From positions 1,157,069-1,221,068 of the forward strand of contig NC_018336.1 in NCBI RefSeq assembly GCF_000234665.1: a DNA stretch of 64,000 nt, read 5' to 3'. The DNA comes from Leishmania mexicana MHOM/GT/2001/U1103 (taxonomy: Eukaryota; Euglenozoa; Kinetoplastea; Trypanosomatida; Trypanosomatidae). A program made the position numbers and the translations under genes. This document shows, piece by piece, positions 1 to 8,810 of this stretch (within the stretch, counting starts at the first letter, position 1; each line of letters starts with the position of its first letter). The notes under the pieces are model-generated. The model was not told the DNA's origin. It worked only from the letters and a program-made list of their open reading frames with translations, and ran no database searches.

Positions 1-461
1 GAAAACTGGGACGCTTTTTCCAGTCGCAGCGCGGCGGCGGTGACAACGAAGGCTACTCTGACATCTCCGTCGAACTGAAAGAGAACCCCAAGACGGTACG
101 AGGCGCCGGCGCACGCCGCAGCGGTGACGCCGCGGATTCTTTCAGCCATATTGTGGACAACAACTCAGCAACAAAGAATGAACTCTTTCATTCTTCAGCT
201 TCCTCGGCCGGGCCGGTATCTGTACAGATCCCGACGCAGTCCAAGACCTCGCTGAAGTCACTTCGGAAGGGCAAGCTGGGTCAGGTGTCGACTACTCCGG
301 CGGCCTCTTTTTTCTCGGGCTCGACGACAGAAGCGTCGGGCCCAAACACGAGAAGTTCACTTTACCGCTCCACTGCAGACACACGTTCCGGTCACGCCGA
401 TGCTGCTGCTATGCCGCCGACCAGGACACAGCCACGTGTTGAGAACGATTGGGAGTGGTAA
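1..461 (+). CDS. Unidentified protein, C-terminal part only
   Basis: The reading frame is open from the first bases of the window to a TAA at 459-461, so this is the 3' end of a gene that begins upstream. About 152 residues are visible. They are hydrophilic and rich in Ser, Thr, Gly and basic residues, without a membrane segment or recognised catalytic motif, and end in the acidic-aromatic tail ENDWEW. The low-complexity composition suggests a disordered tail. Coding on this strand agrees with all other genes in the window. I do not recognise the family. The tryptophan-containing acidic terminus resembles short linear binding motifs of trafficking proteins, but that is only an impression. Confidence 0.7.
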   Translation, partial: KLGRFFQSQRGGGDNEGYSDISVELKENPKTVRGAGARRSGDAADSFSHIVDNNSATKNELFHSSASSAGPVSVQIPTQSKTSLKSLRKGKLGQVSTTPAASFFSGSTTEASGPNTRSSLYRSTADTRSGHADAAAMPPTRTQPRVENDWEW

Positions 462-1406
462 GATGAAACACAGCACAAACGAGAGGCACGAAAGGGCGGA
501 AATGAACCACACGAATTGATGAGGTCTGCTCACCAAGCAGACGGTGCTCACAGACGCCCTCCCTCCACATGAACGATCTCACCGACGTCGCTGCTGTCCA
601 CTTTTCCTCCCTCTCTTACCTCTCAGTGTCACCCAGAGTGCGAGTCCGCTGTATATGCGTATCTAGAGCTGCCCTTTGTGCTTGTACGCCATTATCACAG
701 GCGTTGTGCGTGTGCATGGTGCAAAGACAGCAACGGGGCGTTTTCATTGTTTTAGTCATATTGCCTTACTCCTTTCTTGGTCCGCCCCACCCTACTTTCT
801 CGCTTCCACTGGGCGTCTCGCCTGCATCACGTTACCTCTCTCTCTCATTTTCTCGATTGACTCTTATTTTTCCTTCCCCCCACCTCCCCCTTTTTTTGTG
901 CGCCGTTGAGGCGCACATCGTACGGTCCGGTGACTCTCACCGAGACGGTCACGTCGTACGTCGCGCTATCGCTGCACCTGATTCGGCTTTCTGCGGTCTT
1001 GGGTGCTCTCCCTGCGAGTTGACGTCCGTTTCTTGTCGCCGTTTCTTCTCTGTGACTTTGTATTTCCTACTCTTCCTCTTTGTATCATCCAAACACGCGA
1101 AACGCTGCGGGCACTGAGGCAGCCGCACCCAACGAAGAAGAAGTGATGAGGCGGTGTGCACGGGAGGCGCTTCGTTGTGAAGGTAGTGGTCTATGCGCGG
1201 CGGCTGAAGTGATCACCATGATCACCACCATACACCGAGACACACCACACGTGCTAAAAAGCACGGCACTTGTCAGTAGGCAACGGAGTCCCGCAAAACA
1301 GGGCGGTGCTTGGACACCCCTCTCAACATGCACTAGCGAACTTGCATTCCTCATTACATCGCGCTCTTCATTCTTCCCCATACCTTTTCTCTTTCATGGT
1401 GCCCAC
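462..1406. other. Intergenic region, no gene seen
   Basis: Pyrimidine-rich tracts on the + strand (for example around 600-900) suggest the 3' UTR of the upstream gene. The short open frames here have composition explained by these tracts, and none has a convincing domain. Confidence 0.5.
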
Positions 1407-2360
1407 CGCCCCACAGTAGCGTCACGGCCTATTGCCCGCCGTGCCGGGCGACGCCAAGGCCCTGCAGCGTGGCCTGGGGTGCGGCTGCGGACTCTCGATG
1501 TCGGCGGGCAGGCCTGGGCTGGCGCGGTGCGGAGGAGCCCTGCAGCCATGATCGCGTTTGCACCGGCTCGCCGCGAATCGTGTCGGCGAGTCAGCGCATA
1601 AGATCGTGCTCGTGCAGCCCCGCGCGGGCACCCGGCGGCGCTTCGGATTCCCGCAACGGCGGGTGACCCGCAGTGGCAGCACGAGGCGCAGATGGTGTGC
1701 TGCCCCGCCCCCGCCAGAGCCCCCACCCCGCCTGCTCTGCCTACCGAGGGCGTCCGTTCTGGCGTTGTGCCCGACATGCCACGCGAGATTCGCGCATCGC
1801 TCGCGCTGCATCGGCTTCCGCCGTCGGGTGGCCGCGGCTGCCCTCCCGTGCCCCTTCGCAGCGGCAGGCTCTGGGGTCTCCTCGCGAGCGGGCGCATGCC
1901 TATCCACGGGCTGGGTGGGCGGGTGCCGGTGGCATGGCGAGAGCGCCCCGAACGGCACCACCGAGCCACCCGGCGCCCGCCGCGGAGGGGCACGGCGTCT
2001 TTCTACGGGATGCGGCGGCGTGACGCGGCCGAGGGAGTAGCAGGACGCGCAGGCAGGGTGGCGCAGAGTCTCCGAGGCGCCGGGCCTGCGGCTGGCCGGC
2101 CCCCTCCCTGGGCTTACCCGGCATGCGCCCGGGCCACCCCCTGCTACCCGCACGCCGGACGCCACGCCCCCACCCCCTCGAGCCGGGCCTTGGCCGCGGC
2201 CGGTCTGCGTCAAGGTGTGCGGCGCACCCATGTGTGCGGGGCGCGCCCACCGCGCAGCACGTGCCCGAAGAACAAGCGATGAAGGGCAGGGAGGGCCCGG
2301 TAGGCGCGTGACCTCGATTCGACGGCGGACGGCGCGCCCTAGAGAACGAGGACGTAGCCG
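1407..2360 (+). repeat. GC-rich repeat block A2, copy 1 (+ orientation)
   Basis: This very GC-rich block of about 950 bp reappears reverse-complemented at 30762-31642 with only scattered differences by eye. Its first part, including an outer segment from the sequence CGCCCCACAGTAGCGTCACG at 1407, is also shared with the A1 copies at 17280-17434 and 29884-30067. A core of about 110 bp (1479-1589) is common to all four copies. The inner boundary is near 2360, where similarity with the distal copy stops. Several overlapping open frames occur on both strands, but they follow from the high GC content and none has a recognisable domain. It could be the end of a mobile element. I cannot name the family. 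Confidence 0.75.
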
Positions 2361-2560
2361 ATGATGTGGCGGAGGCAGGCGAGCTGTGGTTGTGTAGGCG
2401 TCCATGTGCTGACGTGTGCAAACTAGGGTGAGACGGGGATAACAGAACCCCCTTCCTGTTGTGAGCCTTTATTTCTCTACGGCGTGCGATACGTCCCGAT
2501 GTGTGCGTACGCAAGGTGGTGTGTGACACTCGTATGGCAAGTGAATTCTATGTGTGCCTG

Positions 2561-2629
2561 CTTTTCCGCCCTTTCGTTCTCTCTCTGTGCATCTTGTTGG
2601 TTGGCTCACGCTTTGGCGGAATCTTCTAG
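2561..2629 (+). promoter_or_regulatory. Possible trans-splice acceptor region for the 2647 gene
   Basis: A CT-rich stretch is followed by an AG at 2628-2629, 17 bases before the ATG at 2647. In trypanosomatids a polypyrimidine tract followed by AG directs spliced-leader addition. The exact site is a guess by pattern. Confidence 0.35.
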
Positions 2630-2646
2630 TTAATCCCATCCACATC

Positions 2647-3108
2647 ATGGGCTCCGCTTCTTCCTTGAGAAGACGCAGTGGCACGTCTCCGCTCACTTCC
2701 CGTCGCTTACGCACGCGAGACACATATGGCAACGATGTGTACCTCCGCCCCGTCTCGCAGGTAAGCGAGCAAACGTTATTCTGCAACCCGGTGTCACATC
2801 GCGTGGTTGCCGCGTCGTCTCGTGCACGAGGTCGGAGCAGCGATTCCTTGTCGTCAGCAACCCTATCGCTTTGGATGACGTCTCCTATCGGGAATCCTTT
2901 TCTTCTTTCAGAAGCCGTCGCTGACGGTGAGGCGGAGCGCCGTCGGAGCTCACGACGCCGGCGTGATACGGCATACAGGCAGGGCGTCGTGGACGCGTGC
3001 GACAGAGGCAACAATGTCGACTTGTCGGCGCAGATGTACAAGAGCTTTTTCGAGCTCGCCATGGATCAACGTCGGATGCAGCTTCAGCAGCATAGGCGTT
3101 TTTGCTGA
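2647..3108 (+). CDS. Small basic protein with possible N-myristoylation signal
   Basis: This 153-residue protein starts at the ATG at 2647, chosen because it follows a pyrimidine tract plus AG and because the N-terminus MGSASS fits the consensus for N-myristoylation (Gly at position 2, Ser at position 6). The upstream in-frame ATG at 2554 lies inside the presumed splice-signal region. The body is rich in Ser and Arg, with a cluster of basic residues (RRRSSRRRR type) near residues 98-107 and a Gln-rich basic C-terminus that ends in Cys. There is no membrane segment. If acylated it would be held on the cytosolic face of a membrane. No known family is recognised. It could be a fortuitous frame, but composition and start context favour a gene. 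Confidence 0.5.
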   Translation: MGSASSLRRRSGTSPLTSRRLRTRDTYGNDVYLRPVSQVSEQTLFCNPVSHRVVAASSRARGRSSDSLSSATLSLWMTSPIGNPFLLSEAVADGEAERRRSSRRRRDTAYRQGVVDACDRGNNVDLSAQMYKSFFELAMDQRRMQLQQHRRFC

Positions 3109-3956
3109 TGCTACCGCCTGTGGTGCTGTGAGTCTTGATGGCCACAGCGCGGTTCCTTTTTTCTTTCGACAGGAGCGTGCAGTAAGGCGAGGTGTTCGCG
3201 ACATCTTGGCTCCGTGAGTGATGGGACCGTGTGTGCGCTGTCCGTGCGCACTCACATGAAGCACCTCCACGCAGCGGTCTCCTCCCGTGCCCTTCTTTCA
3301 CGACACAGACTCCTGCTAACTGCGCCTACCCCTCCGACTGTCGTGCTGCCGTCGCGCTTGCTTGAGCTGTGTCCTTTTTTTCGTGTCTCGGCATTGTGGA
3401 TTCTAAGGTCGGGAACGCGCACGCAGAGGTACACGGGAGGACGTAATGGTGGTTGCTACTGCTCGTTGCTCTGCTTCTCTCAAGGATAAAGGAAGGCGAA
3501 TCGACGCTACCAATCGTGCACGAGCGTATTCTCTGAGGGCCGCGCGTCTCGGATTGCACACAGCCAGTTGGCATGTTCAGGTGGTTTAGAGTTGTCTATA
3601 CGTAACGACGCGCTGCCGCTGCATTCCAGAAGAAGGCTCTCTCAGTTAGCGTTGAGAGAACATGTTCTGTATCCTCTGTGTCTTTACTGCCGCCCCTCAC
3701 GGCCCCTCCTCACCTACCTCCTCTGCTCAGGTATGCGGGAGGTCGATGAGGACTTTCATGTTTACACAGTTCCTCCCCTCACACACTCTGACTCCATTGC
3801 CTTCTTGTTGTTGGTGGGGTACCGCTTCCTACGCGTGCATTCCATGCCAGTCTGCATGGGACTGCTGCGAGAGTAGCAGTGTCTGTGGGTGTGGGTGCGT
3901 GTGTGTGTATGGGTGCATATATACATATATATGCAGATGTATAGGTGGTTCCACTC
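3109..3956. other. Intergenic region before the phosphatase gene
   Basis: No supported gene. TG- and TA-rich microsatellite sequence at about 3895-3943 (alternating GTGTGTGTATG and ATATATACATATATATG) lies just before the phosphatase start, in the likely 5' UTR or splice region. Confidence 0.5.
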
Positions 3957-4733
3957 ATGACCTCCGTCATTCAGCGCCTGCGCCGCGTAGAGGTGGAAGG
4001 TCTCGAAAACCTGCGCAGCCTTGGCGGCTACCACACGAACAACAGCACCAAGACGACGAGGTGGGGCGTCGTGTACCGTAGTGAGCAGCTCTGCCGCGTT
4101 CCAGCGGACGTGGCGCAAAGGGTGCTGGTCGATCAGCTGCACATCCACCACGTGTACGACCTGCGTGATAACACCGAAGTATCGGCGAAGCGGTATAGCC
4201 TGCTTCACATGCAACGCACCTCTCTGCCGATCGACATGAGCAACGCCAATCAGTTTTTGAAAGAAGGCGAGGACCTCAAGCAGGTGGCGACGGCGCACCG
4301 TTTCATGCAGGAGATTTACCGAGATTTTGTGCGCTCGCACGAGCCAACAGTGGGACTCATAATCAAGGGCATAATCGACAACAAAGCATCCTGCGACAAC
4401 GCCTTTCTCATCCATTGCACTGCGGGTAAGGACCGCACGGGGTGGTGCTGCTACGTGCTGTTGACACTACTGGACGTGACGGAGGAGGAGAAGCGGGCCG
4501 ACTACCTCCTCATGAACACCTTCGCTGGTATTCCACCGGACGCGTGGGACTACGATGGCGCAGAAGGAATGAGTGAGGAGGCGATGACAGCCCTCTGGAC
4601 TGTCTTTCACGAGTACCTCGACGCTGCACTTGATGAGTTGAACAAGATGGGCGGCATCTACAAGTACGCGAAGTCACACATGGGTCTCACCGATGAGGAC
4701 ATCGACAAGCTGCGAGAGCTGATGCTAGAGTAG
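3957..4733 (+). CDS. MptpB/LM1-like atypical tyrosine/lipid phosphatase
   Basis: The 258-residue protein has the P-loop HCTAGKDRTG at residues 153-162. Cys154 is the expected nucleophile and Arg160 the phosphate-binding residue. The N-terminal pattern LENLRSLGGY (about residues 16-25), followed by RWGVVYRSEQL and VYDLRD, is typical of the Y_phosphatase3 family, which includes Mycobacterium MptpB and Leishmania LM1. Within this group the Lys-Asp after Gly in the P-loop is associated with activity on phosphotyrosine and phosphoinositides. Length is normal for a single catalytic domain. There is no signal peptide or membrane segment, so a cytosolic or secreted-without-signal role is possible. 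The ATG at 3957 is used; the earlier in-frame GTG at 3945 is not a likely eukaryotic start. The gene is intact and on the same strand as its neighbours. Substrate remains inferred. Confidence 0.85.
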   Translation: MTSVIQRLRRVEVEGLENLRSLGGYHTNNSTKTTRWGVVYRSEQLCRVPADVAQRVLVDQLHIHHVYDLRDNTEVSAKRYSLLHMQRTSLPIDMSNANQFLKEGEDLKQVATAHRFMQEIYRDFVRSHEPTVGLIIKGIIDNKASCDNAFLIHCTAGKDRTGWCCYVLLTLLDVTEEEKRADYLLMNTFAGIPPDAWDYDGAEGMSEEAMTALWTVFHEYLDAALDELNKMGGIYKYAKSHMGLTDEDIDKLRELMLE

Positions 4734-5996
4734 GCGCGAGTCGCGCATAGGCTGCGCTTCGCTGGTTGTTTCTCTCTCTCCTGTTTGTTTTCGCTGTTTG
4801 TGTGTTCCGCGCTCTTTTCAGTGGCGATTCCCTTTGCACGTCTGCCCGCCGCATCTTCTCGCTTGTCGCCGTTCTTTTCTTTTGCGGTTGGCTTGTGCTT
4901 GTCCAGTGCCTCGTGCTGTCACGTCTTCTTTTCACAGAAAAGGCGTCGTAGACCTTCCCACATCCTACACACCCGATCTCCCTCGAAGCCCAGCCATGTA
5001 GGAGCATCCTCCACCGATCGTGCGGCGATGTGCCATTCCTCGTCTTTCTCTTTTGTGTTTGTGCCTCTTTTTCTTTTTGCCCACGAGTTGAAGAGGGCGA
5101 GAGTCCGGGGAGGAGGTGTGCGGAAAGGGGAGAGGAAGCTCGCGAGCAGCGGTGGTCGAACAGTTGGGCAACATGCATCAGTTGCTGCTATCGCTGACTG
5201 TTTCGCCTTGCCCCTGGTGTTTGTTTGAGACGTGCGCGCTTCAAACCCTCACTGAGATGCCTCTTCTGTGCATGGTGTGTGCCTCTGACGGTGTGCATGA
5301 GTGTCTGGGGTATGGGTGCGCTGTTGATGCGGTCATCACGTGCATGGCTCTCCTGTACGCCTCGTTCGCATGTGCCTCCGTCCTCTACCTCCCCTCCTCT
5401 CTCTACAACAGCTGGCGTCTCTGATGGAGCCTCATGTGTGCGATGCGTCGTGTGCTCTGCACGAGTACACACGGTAAGCTATGACTGCTTTCGATGGATG
5501 GAAACATATGCAAGTCCACACATGCGCTGCTCTCACTAGAGTTGATCACCCCTAATGGAAAAGGTAAGAAGGGTGAACCGATGGTAGCGCCACGGCCTCT
5601 GAAGGATGAGAATGCATCAAGGGAGCTGCCTCTCTGTGACGCTATTATCGGCATGTGCGATGGTAATGCTGTTCGTGTCTGCAACGAAGCGGAGGGTGGT
5701 CGCGTGCTCTGTGCAGAGGCGCCACGGTCGTTGCTCGTGTTCGTGCCACCTCTGTACAGCGGAAGCACTGCGCTCGCCGAGGTCGAAAGTCGCTCAGGTT
5801 TCTGCGCAGTAATTCAACGCAGGGCGCATTTACACGCGGTCCCTTCCGCCCTTCTCTCTGAACTGGCACAGATATTTTCGTGTTTCCTTTTGCCTTCGAA
5901 TGCCCCTGTGAAGCGACACTCGCACACCACATGCAGAACACGCAACCAACCACGGCGTTCGCATCACTTTGCTCTCACTAGCACTTTCTCATTCCC
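4734..5996. other. Intergenic region between phosphatase and first CHAP gene
   Basis: Pyrimidine-rich 3' UTR-like sequence, then mixed composition. A frame open from 5494 to 6189 overlaps the start of the CHAP gene and has no domain. A possible splice acceptor AG lies at 5980-5981, 15 bases before the next ATG. Confidence 0.5.
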
Positions 5997-7151
5997 ATGC
6001 GTAGCCGCCGGCCGCCATCGGGCGGCATCCAAGGTCGTGCCGACGTCGCCGCTGCCACCGTTCTTCGCCCTTCGTCGTCATCTTCGTCAGCGCCGGCGTC
6101 GTCGTCGTTGCTGCAGGACGAGGTCTTACCCCGCTCGCGAAAGGAGTCGGGCCCAAGCAATGCAGCGATATGCGATGCGTACGCGATGAAGCTTCTACAC
6201 GAAGCGACGGAGGTGGAGCGGTGCCGCGGACCACACTGGCGTGCGCGCTGCTCCCCCAGCATCCTCGTTGCCCTGCTCATCTGGGCGACGATCGGCCTTG
6301 TCGTGTACATGAAACTGGATAGCTCCCATTTGCGTCCCGGTGCCGCGCCCGCGACCACTTCTGTTGAGACCCCGCTGTCGCAACTCCCTGAAAGCTGTCG
6401 TGGCCATCACTGTCTGCAGAAAGGCGGAAGGGAGCCCTTTGGAGCGGTCCTCGGAGCCCACGATGGTGTTTTCGCATATAGCAACTGCAACAGTGACACC
6501 TGCATCTCTTCCATACAGTACCAGATGGCGATTCCGCTCCCACCAGGGGCGCGGACGGCTCTGGATGCCCCACACGCGACGACTCGCTTCATGAAAACAG
6601 GGATGAAGTGGCAGTGCGTCGAATACGCCCGGCGGTACTGGATGCTGCGCGGCAAGCCAGCCCCCGCGTTCTTCGGCGCTGTGAATGGCGCCGCAGATAT
6701 TTGGGACTCTCTCACCCACGTTACCTTCCTCGACAACGCCACGACGGCTCCGCTGCTAAAGTTTAAGAATGGCGCGAGCCTCGGTTACGGCGGCGGCGCA
6801 CCCCACGTCGGAGACTTGCTCATCTACCCTCGCGATAGCGCGGGCATTTTCCCCTACGGCCATGTCTCCGTGGTGGTCGAGGTGGAGATGACCACGAAGG
6901 TCAAGGCGGACGACTCTTACATGGCGGCCACAGCCGCATCGCCTAAGCCGCGTCAGCGGCATGGACTTGTGTACGTTGCGGAGCAAAACTGGGACAGCGT
7001 GACGTGGCCGGATCCATACCACAACTACTCACGTTCACTGCCGCTGGTGGTGCTTGAATCAGCGGAGGGGCGGCCGCTGCAGTACACGATCGAGGATTCG
7101 TTCCATGGCATCCAGGGCTGGGTGCGTTACGATGGCGAGGCGTATGGTTGA
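5997..7151 (+). CDS. Membrane-anchored CHAP amidase, glutathionylspermidine/trypanothione amidase-like
   Basis: This 384-residue protein has a disordered Ser-rich N-terminus, one membrane segment at about 88-105, and a C-terminal CHAP cysteine amidase domain from about 146 to the end. The expected catalytic residues are present: Cys207 in KWQCVEYARRYW, His289 in YGHVSVVVEV and Asn331 in VAEQNWD. These motifs and the FGAVLGAHDGVFAYSN pattern (148-163) match the amidase half of bacterial glutathionylspermidine synthetase/amidase and trypanothione synthetase. The ATP-grasp synthetase half is absent, so it cannot make trypanothione. N-glycosylation sequons in the domain and a single anchor suggest the amidase faces a lumen or the outside (inference). 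Possible substrates are glutathionylspermidine, trypanothione or bacterial peptidoglycan. The ATG at 5997 is the first in the frame after a pyrimidine-rich AG site. Confidence 0.85.
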   Translation: MRSRRPPSGGIQGRADVAAATVLRPSSSSSSAPASSSLLQDEVLPRSRKESGPSNAAICDAYAMKLLHEATEVERCRGPHWRARCSPSILVALLIWATIGLVVYMKLDSSHLRPGAAPATTSVETPLSQLPESCRGHHCLQKGGREPFGAVLGAHDGVFAYSNCNSDTCISSIQYQMAIPLPPGARTALDAPHATTRFMKTGMKWQCVEYARRYWMLRGKPAPAFFGAVNGAADIWDSLTHVTFLDNATTAPLLKFKNGASLGYGGGAPHVGDLLIYPRDSAGIFPYGHVSVVVEVEMTTKVKADDSYMAATAASPKPRQRHGLVYVAEQNWDSVTWPDPYHNYSRSLPLVVLESAEGRPLQYTIEDSFHGIQGWVRYDGEAYG

Positions 7152-7721
7152 CTGCGCTTGTATGTGTGTATATATATATATATAGGTGTGTGTGGGGGGG
7201 GTCTGTTGGTGGATGATGTGCTACATCCTGTCTCCTGTCGCTGTGGACAAGATGGAAGCTAGCAGGCGCGCGGACGATTTGCGCATCCGCACCCGTCTCG
7301 CCCCTCCCACCATCCCTTTCCCTTCTCACCTCTTGCGATCTGTGTTCTATTTATCCGCCTCCTCGTCGTTTTCAAGCTCCTCTCCGCGAGTATCGAGGCC
7401 CCGGGGCGGAGGCCACGCCCCTTTCCTTTTTTTTCTAACCAGACACAAATATGAATAAAAGGGACGACTGACTGAACGTACCAACCTCAAAACTGTCATC
7501 GCATCCATGGGTGCGGCGCCGTTGGAAAGACGTGGTACATGCGACTCTCCACACAGCTGAAGCAGCGTGGAGACGCGCAAACAGTCTCCTTGATTTCAGC
7601 CCCTTGCTGTGTGCCACTGATGAGAGGGGACACCTCAACGCAACATCAGAGTCCAGTGCACCCCTCCCCCCACTCTCTCTGTGTGAAGGGAAACCAGGCA
7701 GCCCACCTATCTTTCTCTAGC
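7152..7721. other. 3' UTR-like region with TA and G microsatellites
   Basis: Directly after the CHAP stop there is a (TA)n run at about 7169-7184 followed by GTGTGTGTGGGGGGGG. The rest is pyrimidine-rich and without a supported gene. Confidence 0.5.
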
Positions 7722-7975
7722 CCCCTGCCAAAATACCGACCCACCTCTAGTGGTGGCAGAGGGCAGCACCTACGACGTGGGGGGGGGTCAGAGAGAGGTT
7801 TCACTATTAACGGCAGCGGCCAGGTCCTGAATGGCGTTGCGTCGGAGTGGCATGCGGCTTTGAGCACATCTACGCCAATTCATGAGATAGGCAGAGGGAT
7901 ATCGTGAGCGGAGCATATCGCATCTGGCCCTCACACAGCCCACTGGTGGTGCGCGGAGCCTGAGCCACCATATCA
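7722..7975 (+). mobile_element. SIDER-like degenerate retroposon, copy 1 (short)
   Basis: The stretch begins with CCCCTGCCAAAATACCGAC and continues with CACCTACGACGT and a GGCGTTGCGTCGGAGTGGC-type motif. The same ordered motifs occur in copies at 15506 and 34735. They match my memory of Leishmania SIDER elements, short non-coding retroposons often found in 3' UTRs where they can affect mRNA stability. This copy lies between the two CHAP genes and so probably in the 3' UTR of the first. It seems shorter than the other two, and the ends are approximate. Confidence 0.65.
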
Positions 7976-8810
7976 TTCGTACGAAAACGGAAAGGCGAGG
8001 GCGGCCGTCACCTGTGTTTCACCTTCTTGTCCTCTTCTCACGCATCACTTCGGCACTGCGATTCCGTTTCCGTGTAGGCACATATATTATATATTATATA
8101 GCGTTGCGTACCGCGGCCTTGGGCATCCCTTTGATGGGTCATCTCTCCTTGTGTGTGTTTTGTGCCTTCTGCATGCATTGCCATCCCTTGCCCGTTATTT
8201 TTTCTTTCCTTTGTGTGTGTCATATTTCCCTTAGTGATCTTGTAGGGGCGCCCGTGCTCTTGACTTATGAGCTGGTCGCACGTGCTCTTGTGGGAGTGAC
8301 AGTCCAGTATTTTTGCCTTTCCTTCACCGGCTTGCGTGTGTTGTGCAGCCCTCTCCTCCCATCTCAGTTTTTTGTCTGTTTCTCTGCCCTCGCCATCTCG
8401 CATTGGAGTGGGAGTGGGGTGTTGAGGCCATTATACCTGTGATGTGTGTGTGTATGCACGCGCCCCCCCCCCGAGGGTGAGGCGGGTTCTTCAGTGGGTG
8501 ATTCCAGTCTCTTTTTTTTCGTCTATGGTTTTATTTTGTGCGTCACTCTGTGTCTCTCTCCAAGGCTCGCGTGTCTGTGTTGAGGCGTGTGCTCGGGTCT
8601 CATGACGACTGCCACTGCGGGCAGCACCGACGTCTGTCAACGTTCTCCCCTCTCTTACCCTACCCCTGTCCATCTCCACTGTCGCGGCCTCTTCATCGTC
8701 TTCTTTAATTACGAGCGTTCTCTCTCACGCCCGCCTGAAGCGCAAGAGCAACCGACGCCCCCCCTGTACAAATCCCTTTTTCTTTTCTGTTAGAACGCAG
8801 TCGCGGAGCA
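7976..8810. other. Intergenic region before second CHAP gene
   Basis: Mostly T- and C-rich sequence with a C-run and G-run at 8462-8475. No supported gene. The last 50 bases act as the probable splice-acceptor region of the next gene. Confidence 0.5.
8764..8793 (+). promoter_or_regulatory. Possible trans-splice acceptor before the 8811 gene
   Basis: A T/C-rich run ends in TAG at 8791-8793, 17 bases before the ATG. It fits a spliced-leader acceptor by pattern only. Confidence 0.35.

Noticed and set aside
1422..2405. Long open frames on both strands (up to 327 residues)
   Set aside because: They sit within the GC-rich repeat block A2, where stop codons are rare on both strands. Products are Arg/Pro/Ala/Gly-rich without domains, and the same applies to 30891-31703.
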